Below are positions 1-7,194 of a DNA stretch of 13,790 nucleotides, one piece after another. This DNA comes from CAZHYM01 sp964536785 (GTDB taxonomy: Bacteria; Patescibacteriota; Saccharimonadia; Saccharimonadales; Saccharimonadaceae). A model generated the notes under the pieces. The model saw nothing but the letters and a program-made list of their open reading frames with translations, ran no database searches and had not been told where the DNA came from. Made by a program: the position numbers and the translations under genes. Every line of letters starts with the position of its first letter. The first letter of the stretch is position 1. Location: the NCBI GenBank assembly GCA_964536785.1, contig CAZHYM010000015.1, positions 1 to 13,790 on the forward strand, in the 5' to 3' direction.

Positions 1-27
1 GCTTTCGACGATGACCAAATTATTCAT
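1..27 (-). CDS. topA: DNA topoisomerase I, N-terminal fragment (partial)
   Basis: Only the first nine codons are in the window; the gene continues past the left edge. They translate as MNNLVIVES, which matches the well-known start of bacterial type IA topoisomerase I (M-x-N-L-V-I-V-E-S-P-A-K), the first beta strand of the TOPRIM domain that holds the catalytic glutamate. Topoisomerase I relaxes negatively supercoiled DNA. The dprA-topA order is common in bacteria and supports the call. No Shine-Dalgarno precedes the ATG; instead a TAAAAT -10 box lies 8 nt upstream, pointing to a leaderless mRNA. The identification rests on nine residues plus gene order, so the start is fairly secure but nothing can be said about the rest of the protein. 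Confidence 0.75.
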
Positions 28-35
28 AGGGCTAT

Positions 36-64
36 ATTTTAGGGACTTTCAGCCAAAAATACAA
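36..64 (-). promoter_or_regulatory. topA promoter, apparently leaderless
   Basis: On the minus strand a TTGTAT -35 box (59-64) and a TAAAAT -10 box (36-41) are separated by exactly 17 bp. Only 8 nt separate the -10 from the topA ATG, so transcription would begin at or within about one base of the start codon. The -35 matches the consensus at only three positions (TTG). The promoter sits in the short gap after the dprA stop codon. Confidence 0.5.
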
Positions 65-66
65 AT

Positions 67-927
67 TTAACGTAAAATCCAACGATTTGCTCCTTCAGAA
101 ATTATCAAACCTTGAATCTCGAGCATTGTTAAGGCATAGTTGAAATCTCGGAGGTCTATATTAAGTGATTTTAGCATTTCTTCGCCTTCATTTTCACCTT
201 GGCGCATTAATTCAATGATCTTTTGCTCAATTGGATCTTCCGGAATCGGTAATTTTAATTGGGAATTTAATTTATCAATTCCTAATTCGAGGAGAATATC
301 GTCGACAGAAGTGAAAATATTAGCCCCTTGTTTGATCAAGTTGTTGCATCCTTCGCTCATAGGGCTAGTTATATTACCTGGAACTGCATAAACGGTTTTT
401 CCTTGGTTAAGCGCATGAGCAGCTGTTGAGAGCGTTCCGCTGCGTTTAGCGGCTTCAACAACTATAATGACATCTGCTAGGCCGCTTACGATTCTATTTC
501 GCTCTAGAAAGCGATGTGGTAGAGCTGGAATTTCGGGCTCGTATTCGCTTATAATCGCTCCGCCATTTTTAATAATTTGCATTCCAAGTGAATAATTTGT
601 GGTTGGAGTTATGTGTTTTAAACCACTACCAAGTACGGCAACGGTGGTTCCTTGAACCTCTAGAGTTGCTTTATGGGCTATGGTATCGATTCCTAATGCT
701 AATCCGCTGACGACAATCACCCCTTTTTTAGCTAATTCGCTAGCAATCATATGAGCCGTTTCTCGTCCATACGTGGTTGGTTTGCGCGACCCTACTATCG
801 AGACAGTGGCGCTTCTAGCAGTTGGTAAATTGCCGATAAAAAATAGTTTTTTTGGGGGTTTAAAAATATCATCAAGACCTTTTAAAAAGTCGTTTCTATC
901 TGGGGTAATGCTGGTTATGTTTGTCAT
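67..927 (-). CDS. dprA: DNA processing protein DprA (Smf)
   Basis: DprA binds incoming single-stranded DNA during natural transformation and loads RecA. This 286-residue protein has the Rossmann-like DprA core with its hallmarks: SIVGSRKPTTYG (residues 43-54), VVSGLALGIDTIAH (72-85), an ISEYEPE segment, RNRIVSGLAD near residue 143, and the VPGN / SEGCNNLI region before residue 200. A C-terminal winged-helix-like segment (about 225-286) follows. It lacks the longer N-terminal SAM/HhH domain of larger homologues, which is common in small genomes. The start ATG has no clear Shine-Dalgarno; a weak TACTTT sits 8 nt upstream and could be a leaderless -10. The gene is divergent from the structured RNA and precedes topA. 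Its presence suggests, but does not prove, that the organism takes up DNA. Confidence 0.95.
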   Translation of the reverse strand: MTNITSITPDRNDFLKGLDDIFKPPKKLFFIGNLPTARSATVSIVGSRKPTTYGRETAHMIASELAKKGVIVVSGLALGIDTIAHKATLEVQGTTVAVLGSGLKHITPTTNYSLGMQIIKNGGAIISEYEPEIPALPHRFLERNRIVSGLADVIIVVEAAKRSGTLSTAAHALNQGKTVYAVPGNITSPMSEGCNNLIKQGANIFTSVDDILLELGIDKLNSQLKLPIPEDPIEQKIIELMRQGENEGEEMLKSLNIDLRDFNYALTMLEIQGLIISEGANRWILR

Positions 928-942
928 TTTGTGTTAAAGTAG

Positions 943-971
943 TTGACAATAATTGGTTAATATGCTAAAAT
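943..971 (+). promoter_or_regulatory. Strong sigma-70-type promoter of the structured RNA
   Basis: A perfect TTGACA -35 box (943-948) is followed by a 17-bp spacer and a TAAAAT -10 box (966-971) preceded by TGC, an extended -10 element. This is the best promoter in the window. The expected transcription start is about 978-980. It points away from dprA into the gene-free stretch that ends in an intrinsic terminator, so it defines an independent plus-strand transcript. Confidence 0.85.
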
Positions 972-981
972 GTAATTATCA

Positions 982-1026
982 ATGGGCCTTGAGAGACCCA
1001 TGGATGAACCTCCAAAAATAGTTTAG
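982..1026 (+). CDS. Possible 14-residue peptide at the 5' end of the structured RNA
   Basis: An ATG at 982 opens a short frame, MGLERPMDEPPKIV, ending in TAG at 1024-1026. The ATG lies 10 nt after the -10 box, so the transcript would carry only a few bases before it, like the leaderless genes elsewhere in this window. There is no Shine-Dalgarno. The frame also covers the first small hairpin (983-1000), and its stop codon ends on the first base of the long arm. A frame this short arises easily by chance, so it is listed as a possibility only. Confidence 0.15.
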   Translation: MGLERPMDEPPKIV

Positions 1027-1175
1027 CACACAACAAACGTAATTCTTTCCCCTAATCTAATTTGCATTTGATGTGTGCGATAACCTCCTTAACCGGCGGA
1101 CCCCTTATATGTGAGGTGGGTCACGCTTCTCGGGACTCTTCTGGAGAGCCATGGTGGTGTGTTAAGGAGCCAAAT

Positions 1176-1212
1176 AGCGCTAGGTGATGCCCACCCTTAC
1201 CTAGCGCTTTTT
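1176..1212 (+). terminator. Intrinsic terminator of the structured RNA
   Basis: A perfect 10-bp GC-rich stem, AGCGCTAGGT (1176-1185) with ACCTAGCGCT (1199-1208), encloses a 13-nt C-rich loop and is followed by a TTTTT run (1208-1212). On the minus strand the same hairpin follows the pth stop codon but has only ATTT after it, so termination of the pth transcript here is possible but weaker. The C-rich loop (CCCACCC, 1190-1196) could pair with GGTGG at 1153-1157. Confidence 0.9.
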
Positions 1213-1221
1213 GGTTGGAAA

Positions 1222-1782
1222 TTATAAACTTACGCTAATTGCCACGGCGACATCGTCAAGAAAAGGCACTATCAGTTCCATGGAAGAGTCGATGATTTCG
1301 ATTAATTTGCGGTTTTCTTCCGAATTAAATTTCCCGAGGACATAGCTCGCACTATCTTCGATAATTTGGCCCTCTTGTTTGATGCCAATTCTAATTCGGT
1401 CGAATTCCTCGCCGATGTGCTCAATGATTGATTTAACTCCGTTGTTACCAGCTGAACTTCCCTGTTTGCGATACCGTATTTGCCCTAATTTTAAAGCTAA
1501 GTCGTCGTGAATAACTAGTACATCTTTTTTTGGGTCTAAATTATAAAAATCACTCATTTGACGAAGTACTTGACCGGTTAAATTATAATAACAGGTTGGT
1601 TTTACGAGAATGACTTTATCATTCATATAATTAAATTCAGCTATCTGGGCTTTCCATTTAGCTTTTTCGATCCATTTGGCGTCGTTTTTCTTAGCAAGTT
1701 TGTCTAGAACCATAAAACCGACGTTGTGCCTAGTTTTTGCGTAATTTTGCCCGGGGTTGCCTTGGCCTAAAATTAGTTTCAT
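1222..1782 (-). CDS. pth: Peptidyl-tRNA hydrolase
   Basis: Pth cleaves the ester bond of peptidyl-tRNAs that fall off the ribosome and so recycles tRNA. The 186-residue length is normal. Family motifs are present: GQGNPG (6-11, usually GLGNPG), TRHNVGF (17-23) with catalytic His19, YYNLTGQVL with Asn67, VIHDDLAL with Asp93, and GSSAGNNGVKSI with Asn113, followed by RIRIGI. The YYNLTG variant of the usual YMNLSG is a small departure. The start overlaps the gpmI stop by 4 bp (ATGA), so it is probably translated by coupling in the same mRNA. It is the last gene of the minus-strand cluster and converges with the structured RNA, whose terminator hairpin lies just beyond its stop. Confidence 0.96.
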   Translation of the reverse strand: MKLILGQGNPGQNYAKTRHNVGFMVLDKLAKKNDAKWIEKAKWKAQIAEFNYMNDKVILVKPTCYYNLTGQVLRQMSDFYNLDPKKDVLVIHDDLALKLGQIRYRKQGSSAGNNGVKSIIEHIGEEFDRIRIGIKQEGQIIEDSASYVLGKFNSEENRKLIEIIDSSMELIVPFLDDVAVAISVSL

Positions 1783-3254
1783 ATTATCAAGCTCTCTCCA
1801 GTCATTTCAGCCGGTTTTTTGATATTTAAAATATCAAGGATAGTCGGAGCAATGTCGGATAGTGATCCATCCCGGAGTGAAATTCCTCCAGTGGTTATTA
1901 TGAAGGGGACTGGATTAGTTGTGTGGGCCGTTGCCACTTGGCCATGTTCGTCTAACATTTCTTCTGCGTTACCATGGTCGGCGGTTATTACAGCGATTCC
2001 CTCAGCGTCTGAAACTGACTTTAGAACACTGCCAAGGGCCTTATCTACGGCCTCTACGGCTTTGATTGTTGCTGATATGTCTCCAGTGTGCCCTACCATG
2101 TCGCAGTTTGCAAAATTAACTATAATCACATCGCTTGTCGCAGTGACTAGATTGTCGATAACTGATCTTGCTACGCCCTCGACACTCATTTCTGGTTGCA
2201 TATCGTAGGTCGCAACTTTAGGAGAAGGTATGAGATTGCGTATTTCGTTTTTGAAAGTTTGTTCCTCTCCTCCATTCATAAAGTAGGTCACATGAGGAAA
2301 TTTTTCAGTTTCGGCTATCCGTGCTTGAGACAAATTATTCGTAGCGATTATTTCACCTAAGGTCCGTTTAAGAATCTGCTTGGGGAAAATAATTTTGGTG
2401 TCAAGATCAGAGCCATAATTTGAAAAAGTATAGACATTAGAAGTTAATTCAAGCAGTTTGGTTGTGATCTGTCTCATTCTGTCTGGTCTGAAATTGAAAC
2501 ATAGCACTGAATCATTCTTTGAAATTAAACCATTTGGGTTAATTTGAACTGGTTTTATAAATTCATCACTTGTGCCGATGGCATAGCTTTTTGAAATAAC
2601 ATCTTCGGCAGAAGCTTCTACGACCGAATCTAGACGAGTTAAATTATTAAACGACTCTTCAGTTCTTTCCCACCGGTTGTCTCGGTCCATAGCATAATAG
2701 CGTCCGCTGATAGTCGATATGTCGCCGAATTTAAGGTCTATTAATTCTAGATCAAGTTCTTGGATAAAATCCAGCGCTGACTGGGGCGCCGTATCCCGGC
2801 CATCGGTAATTGCATGAATATGGACTTGGTCTAACCCATAGTCTCTAGCGAAACGCACGATCTCAATTAAGTGTGAAATGTGGCTGTGAACGCCTCCGTC
2901 TGATACTAAACCAAGCAAATGAAGCGTTCCATTGTTATTTTTTGCCTTTTCAAAGCAATCGAGCATGGTTTGATTTTGTCTAAATCGACCGTCATTGATT
3001 TGATCATCAATTTCTACCAGTAGTTGTTTAACAACTCGTCCGGCCCCGATATTTAGATGGCCAACTTCGGAGTTGCCCATTTGCCCTATTGGTAGACCCA
3101 CATTAAGGCCTGAGGCGTGGAGTTTAGAATGGGGATAATTCTGCCAGATATAATCAAAATATGGTTTTCTGGCTAAGCTAATAGCATTGCCAGGACCTGT
3201 TGGTGCTAGCCCAAACCCATCGAGAATTATTAAAACAAGGGGTGATTTCTGCAT
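1779..3254 (-). CDS. gpmI: 2,3-bisphosphoglycerate-independent phosphoglycerate mutase
   Basis: The enzyme interconverts 3- and 2-phosphoglycerate in glycolysis using two Mn ions and a phosphoserine intermediate. At 491 residues it is close to the usual 510. Visible motifs, in order: LVLIILDGFG with metal ligand Asp12, GNSEVGHLNIGAGR with catalytic Ser62, HAITDGRDTAP, SGRYYAMDRDNRWER, FNFRPDRMRQI, HVTYFMNGGEE, NFANCDMVGHTGD and ITADHGNAEEM in the metal-binding phosphatase-like domain, then HTTNPVPF. The ATG has no Shine-Dalgarno and a TATACT box lies 6 nt upstream, suggesting a leaderless transcript in addition to possible read-through from the ABC transporter genes. Its stop overlaps the pth start. 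Confidence 0.97.
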   Translation of the reverse strand: MQKSPLVLIILDGFGLAPTGPGNAISLARKPYFDYIWQNYPHSKLHASGLNVGLPIGQMGNSEVGHLNIGAGRVVKQLLVEIDDQINDGRFRQNQTMLDCFEKAKNNNGTLHLLGLVSDGGVHSHISHLIEIVRFARDYGLDQVHIHAITDGRDTAPQSALDFIQELDLELIDLKFGDISTISGRYYAMDRDNRWERTEESFNNLTRLDSVVEASAEDVISKSYAIGTSDEFIKPVQINPNGLISKNDSVLCFNFRPDRMRQITTKLLELTSNVYTFSNYGSDLDTKIIFPKQILKRTLGEIIATNNLSQARIAETEKFPHVTYFMNGGEEQTFKNEIRNLIPSPKVATYDMQPEMSVEGVARSVIDNLVTATSDVIIVNFANCDMVGHTGDISATIKAVEAVDKALGSVLKSVSDAEGIAVITADHGNAEEMLDEHGQVATAHTTNPVPFIITTGGISLRDGSLSDIAPTILDILNIKKPAEMTGESLII

Positions 3255-3260
3255 ACACTA

Positions 3261-3290
3261 AGTATACTACAGGTTCTATTCTGTTCGTAA
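3261..3290 (-). promoter_or_regulatory. Probable gpmI promoter, leaderless spacing
   Basis: TATACT (minus strand, 3261-3266) is a good -10 box and ends 6 nt before the gpmI ATG, which would place transcription start at the start codon. A weak TTACGA (3285-3290) lies 18 bp upstream as a possible -35, inside the 3' end of the permease gene. The -35 is poor, so the evidence is mainly the -10 and the repeated architecture. Confidence 0.4.
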
Positions 3291-4646
3291 TGCTTCGATA
3301 GGGTCAAGCTTAGAAGCTTTTAGCGCTGGGAAGAACCCAGAAATAATTGCAATTATTACTAGAGACAGTTGCAGTATGATTGCTTGACTTAATTTGTATT
3401 GAAGCAGGTAAATTCCATCTTCTGGTCTAAAACCAACTTGTTCTGATATCCACGGATTAGCTAATGTGCCAATAATCCATGAGAGGCTTATTCCTAGAGC
3501 ACCGCCTATGAAGCCAACCCAAGCCGCCTCGTAGCGGAATAGTTTTGCGATATGTTTACTTCGCATGCCCAAGGCTTTCATCAAGCCAATCTGGCTAGTT
3601 CGTTCAATAACGCTGATATACATTGTGTTGATGATTCCGAATACGCTCACAGCTAGGGCTAGTGCGCCGAAACCAATTACAATTATCTGAAGAATATTGG
3701 TTACTTGAGAAATCATCTTTTGAGCTTCTTTGGCGGTAATCGTTCCTAAACCAGTTTCTTCTTCAATGCGGTTTTTGACCACGACTGAGTCTTCACCTTT
3801 TGCAACAACTACTAGGAGCTGTGCGTATTTTCCATAACCAACCGTCCCTTTGGTTGTTTGCTCAGTAATTGAGATATAGCGGTCGCCGTTTATAAGCAGT
3901 TCAGAGGTAGATGTGGACAGTGGGGCGTTCTTGCTGACCGCAATAATTTTAAAATCATAGCTAATTTGGATTCCTTGCTGGATTTTTTCAAGTATTTGCG
4001 CTTCACTGAAATTTTGATTTCTCAAGTCCTCGCTAAATCTACTGATATTTTCTTCGGTTGGTACTAATGAAAAAGTCATTAGTATTTTTTTGCCGATTGC
4101 ATCTTCTGCTGACATATTAAAGCTCTCAAGATAATCTTCCGGGATTATGATGGAATCTGTCGCAATGTTCTTATTGCCTGATGGTATACTGCCTGCGGCT
4201 AATTCAGTTAAGATAAGTGGGTCATAATTTCCTAAGTCGGCCGACCATTTTTTCTCATTGCCTTCAATCATGAAATAGCGCATATTTAGTTGCCCAAATG
4301 GAGTTACGCTCTCCACTCCCTTAACCTTACTTACTCTATCTATGTCAGACTTATCCATTAATTCTATTCGATACATATCGTTGTAATTTTCGGAGTACTC
4401 TCTGATGCCGGCTCCACCACCGCTTGCCATTAGGCTCTCCAGATCGGTTTTTGAAACGCCTATTTGACGCTCGTTGATGTTCGTGTTAATTAAGGTATTT
4501 GTGTAGTTATCGATGCCCACGCCAAAAGCTAAACTAGTCATGATTACAAAAGCGCCGATACTAATAGCTAAGGCAGTTAGAGCTGTTCTTAATTTTGCTT
4601 GTCGAAGATTCATTCCAGCCCTTCGGACGATATCTATAGTCTTCAT
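3276..4646 (-). CDS. ABC transporter permease, MacB/FtsX family
   Basis: A 456-residue inner-membrane protein with the MacB/LolC topology: one N-terminal membrane segment (about 22-45), a long extracytoplasmic domain (about 46-310, MacB_PCD-like), then three membrane segments near 315-340, 372-395 and 422-442. The family signatures SQIGLMKALGMRSKHI, between the second and third segments, and the ending SKLDPIEALR are both present. It overlaps the ATPase gene by 4 bp (ATGA), so the two proteins should form one transporter of type VII (mechanotransmission) kind. Such systems move lipoproteins, peptides or antibiotics, or drive cell-wall hydrolases. The substrate cannot be read from the sequence, and no TolC or adaptor partner is in the window. 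Confidence 0.9.
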   Translation of the reverse strand: MKTIDIVRRAGMNLRQAKLRTALTALAISIGAFVIMTSLAFGVGIDNYTNTLINTNINERQIGVSKTDLESLMASGGGAGIREYSENYNDMYRIELMDKSDIDRVSKVKGVESVTPFGQLNMRYFMIEGNEKKWSADLGNYDPLILTELAAGSIPSGNKNIATDSIIIPEDYLESFNMSAEDAIGKKILMTFSLVPTEENISRFSEDLRNQNFSEAQILEKIQQGIQISYDFKIIAVSKNAPLSTSTSELLINGDRYISITEQTTKGTVGYGKYAQLLVVVAKGEDSVVVKNRIEEETGLGTITAKEAQKMISQVTNILQIIVIGFGALALAVSVFGIINTMYISVIERTSQIGLMKALGMRSKHIAKLFRYEAAWVGFIGGALGISLSWIIGTLANPWISEQVGFRPEDGIYLLQYKLSQAIILQLSLVIIAIISGFFPALKASKLDPIEALRTE

Positions 4647-5356
4647 TTGTTTAGACTTTCTTTCTCTAGGATACGATTACTTTTAATAATTTTTACAATT
4701 TTGCCATCTTTAATTAGAATTTGTATATCGCATTTTTTTGCTAATTCAATATCGTGAGTGACGATGACAAGGATGTTATCGCTCGATTTTTTGTTGTGAG
4801 CAAAGAGGATTTCTTCAATTTTTGTTCCTGTGCTTGAATCTAAATTACCGGTTGGCTCATCAGCAAAGATAATTTTTGGTTGATCTACTATAGCTCTAGC
4901 GATTGCTAGGCGTTGCTTTTGGCCGCCTGATAAGTCTTTAGCCTTAGCTTTGATCTTATCCGATAATCCAACCATTTCTAATGCAACTTCAATCATTTTT
5001 TGGCGATTAGAAATCGGAACTTTTCCTATTTCAAGTGGTAAACTTACATTGCTGGCGCTGGTTTCGTTTCCTTGAACAAAAAAACTTTGAAAAATAAAAC
5101 TGATTTTCTTGGCTCTAAATTCGTCGATATCTTTGCGTTTCATATTGGCTAAATCTCGATCGTCAATGATGATTGATCCGCTAGTCGGAGTGTCAAGCCC
5201 GCTCATTAGGTGCATAAGAGTTGATTTTCCTGATCCACTTTTGCCTAATATTGCGACGCTGACGCCATCAGGTATAGTAAAGGAAACATTATCTAGAGCT
5301 ACGAAAGCATTTTGTTTTTTGCCGTAAATTTTGGTTATATTTTTAACTTCAATCAT
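4643..5356 (-). CDS. ABC transporter ATP-binding protein, LolD/MacB family
   Basis: A 237-residue cytoplasmic ATPase carrying every catalytic motif: Walker A GKSGSGKST (38-46), Q-loop Gln90, signature LSGGQ (142-146), Walker B IIFADE (162-167) followed by the family-typical PTGNLDSS, and the switch histidine at 201 in VTHD. It pairs with the permease encoded immediately downstream (4-bp overlap) and starts 2 bp after the DUF2207 stop. The Q-loop context FIFQSFFVQGNETSASNV differs slightly from the usual FVFQSFNLLP, but no essential residue is lost. The sequence does not distinguish LolD-, MacB- and FtsE-like roles. Confidence 0.93.
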   Translation of the reverse strand: MIEVKNITKIYGKKQNAFVALDNVSFTIPDGVSVAILGKSGSGKSTLMHLMSGLDTPTSGSIIIDDRDLANMKRKDIDEFRAKKISFIFQSFFVQGNETSASNVSLPLEIGKVPISNRQKMIEVALEMVGLSDKIKAKAKDLSGGQKQRLAIARAIVDQPKIIFADEPTGNLDSSTGTKIEEILFAHNKKSSDNILVIVTHDIELAKKCDIQILIKDGKIVKIIKSNRILEKESLNK

Positions 5357-5358
5357 AA

Positions 5359-7194
5359 TTAGGCTCCACCTCCACCACCTCCACCACCACCGCCACCGGC
5401 GCTTCCCCCTCCGCCTGATCCGGAATGTGTTGAACTTGAACTTGAGCTTCTTGAACTTCTTGAAAATAAACTTATAGACTTTGAAAAGCTGTTGATGTTA
5501 AATGCCTGCGAGCCAGCAAACCAGCTCGGTACATAATTGCTGTCTGACTTATAAATTATTTCAAGCTGTTTAGCCCAAGATTTTTCTAGTCCAAATAGTG
5601 CCGCATAAGGCAGAAGTCGCTCATAGAGGACGATTCTCGAGTTTGGTTTTTCTCCAATTGTCCGGTCGCCATCGAGCTCCTTTTCGATTTGCCGCTGAGC
5701 CCCTTCTACACTTTGAGCAAACTCAAGCCGTTTAACCTCTGCTAATTTAATATAATTTTCCAAGCCCTCTAGGTGGGCTTTAATTTTCGCTCCCTCTTCG
5801 CTTAAGCGAGGCCAGACAGTAATAGCTAGGCCTAGGGCATCCAATATTAAGATTGCAATCGGTAAAAATGCGATTTTATCGATCATATATAGACTGCTAA
5901 TAGACAACCTGATGAATATGAAAAGCGATCCTAGAGACAATATTATACTTACGATTAATAAGATGGTTGCAGGTTTTTTTGCCTCTTTGTTGTCATTATA
6001 CAAACCCGCAGCCGTCAATCTCTTGGCAGACTTTGCATAATAGATTCTAGCGCGTTCCCCGGCGAGGTAGTCTACTTTGCTAAATACGTATGATTTACCG
6101 TTAATGGGCTCACCAATAAAATAAATTTTTAAAAATTCACGATCGTGTTGAGTTAGCTTTTCATTATTAGTCACTTCAAATGAGTATTTTTTTATGCCAA
6201 GTAAGCCTTCTCTTTCCATAATTCTTATCTTGTGTCTTACCGCTAGGTCTAGCAAAGTGGCAGTGGATGCCGTAGACTGCCCAACAAGCTCAGCATCAAG
6301 TTGGATATTGCTGTTATCGGGAGGCAAAAATTGTGTAACTATGGGCTTAGGTAATTTTGAAGATTTTTTTAAGCGCCTAAGCATAGTAAATCCTAAACCA
6401 GAGAGCAATAGCCCGGCGTAAGCTAAAGTTGTTGAAGTCTTGTCGGCTAGTTTTTCCTGGTCGCTCTTTTGGTAAGCAAAGAAAGTATTTTTTCTAAATC
6501 CTATAGCTATGGTTAATGTTTCAGCGGGCTGAAGGGTTTTGGTAGTACGGGCGGTGATTTCATTTGTTTCCCTGTCGTAGCTAATTTCACAATTGCGAGC
6601 TGTGCTATTAACTCGGCCAGTGTAGCATGCCAATCGGTCGCTAATTAGGTTATCTTTTATGGCGTCTGAAAGTACGACGCGAGCTTCAACTTTATTAAAT
6701 GGTTGAGACCATCCACTGCCGTTTACATCCCAGTAAAATTCATCTATATCGGCGTCATCAGGCGCTAGCGTGACATCACGTAAATTATAGTTAATCTCGT
6801 ACTCATGCTTACCGTAAAGAAATGAGCTGTTGTCTAAGTCTCGAATAATTAGCTCCCTATAGCCATTTTCATTCGAATTTTTATAGAGATTGGCTGGATT
6901 GTTGTCTCGAAAGACTGATTTCAGTTCGAAGTTTAAGCTATGGTTATTGTAAAGTAAAGGAATTTTTCTGATAATTCCGCGATTTTGATCAAAGTCTGGA
7001 AAGACTGGCAAGAGTTTCTCGCTAACTCGAAGAGTTGAACGACTATCGCTATCTTTGTCTAGTACATAATCGACGCTCATAGACTCAAAATAAAAGTCAT
7101 CAACACTGGCATAGGCTTTGCTGGTGTTGATGAAGCTAGACGATAATAAATTTAGCAGGATGGCCGGTAAAATTACGAGCTGAATCCTCCTCAT
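5359..7194 (-). CDS. DUF2207 family membrane protein with poly-glycine C terminus
   Basis: A 611-residue envelope protein. A signal peptide is visible (about residues 1-29, ending AYA). The extracytoplasmic DUF2207 domain (30-240) includes the typical start DDFYFESMSVDYVLDKDS, the GIIRKIP element and two cysteines (190 and 202) that could form a disulfide. Membrane segments lie at about 255-273, 409-430 and 441-461, with cytoplasmic-looking regions between and after them. The protein ends in a Ser-rich stretch and then a nearly pure glycine tail, a known trait of the family. Function is unknown for the family. It overlaps der by 4 bp (ATGA) and precedes the ABC transporter by 2 bp, so it is probably co-expressed with both and may act with the transporter; that link is an inference from position. 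Confidence 0.9.
   Translation of the reverse strand: MRRIQLVILPAILLNLLSSSFINTSKAYASVDDFYFESMSVDYVLDKDSDSRSTLRVSEKLLPVFPDFDQNRGIIRKIPLLYNNHSLNFELKSVFRDNNPANLYKNSNENGYRELIIRDLDNSSFLYGKHEYEINYNLRDVTLAPDDADIDEFYWDVNGSGWSQPFNKVEARVVLSDAIKDNLISDRLACYTGRVNSTARNCEISYDRETNEITARTTKTLQPAETLTIAIGFRKNTFFAYQKSDQEKLADKTSTTLAYAGLLLSGLGFTMLRRLKKSSKLPKPIVTQFLPPDNSNIQLDAELVGQSTASTATLLDLAVRHKIRIMEREGLLGIKKYSFEVTNNEKLTQHDREFLKIYFIGEPINGKSYVFSKVDYLAGERARIYYAKSAKRLTAAGLYNDNKEAKKPATILLIVSIILSLGSLFIFIRLSISSLYMIDKIAFLPIAILILDALGLAITVWPRLSEEGAKIKAHLEGLENYIKLAEVKRLEFAQSVEGAQRQIEKELDGDRTIGEKPNSRIVLYERLLPYAALFGLEKSWAKQLEIIYKSDSNYVPSWFAGSQAFNINSFSKSISLFSRSSRSSSSSSTHSGSGGGGSAGGGGGGGGGGGA

Larger units (their letters stand above)
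978..1212 (+). ncRNA. Unassigned structured non-coding RNA, about 235 nt
   Basis: This occupies the one long stretch without a protein gene (928-1221). It runs from a strong promoter to an intrinsic terminator. By hand I see these helices: 983-986 with 997-1000 (TGGG/CCCA); a long arm with 1026-1032 paired to 1072-1078 (GCACACA/TGTGTGC), an A-A mismatch, then 1034-1037 with 1067-1070 and further pairs toward a C/T-rich loop near 1045-1058; a 9-bp helix 1085-1093/1161-1169 (CTCCTTAAC/GTTAAGGAG) enclosing a hairpin at 1096-1126 with a TATG loop and a second at 1133-1150; then the terminator. The diagnostic sequences of tmRNA, RNase P RNA and SRP RNA are absent, and the fold is not the long rod of 6S RNA. 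The nearest plus-strand downstream sequence is the pth antisense, so it is not an obvious riboswitch leader. Function unknown. The 5' end is inferred from promoter spacing. Confidence 0.75.

Noticed and set aside
1083..1150. T-box or glycine riboswitch, suggested by CTGGAGAGCC and the GGCGGACC region
   Set aside because: The T-box TGGNACCGCG sequence and the glycine aptamer ACCGAAG element are absent, and no gene on the same strand follows the terminator.
978..1212. tmRNA, RNase P RNA, SRP RNA or 6S RNA
   Set aside because: I found no GGAAG-type SRP core, no RNase P core such as GAGGAAAGTCC, and no tRNA-like ends of tmRNA on either strand. The branched multi-hairpin fold does not resemble the 6S rod. 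The 6S exclusion is the least firm because that family is poorly conserved in sequence.
5360..5411. Simple-sequence repeat as a phase-variation switch
   Set aside because: The GGN-rich tract only encodes the C-terminal glycine tail of the DUF2207 protein, uses mixed GGN codons and is a known family trait.
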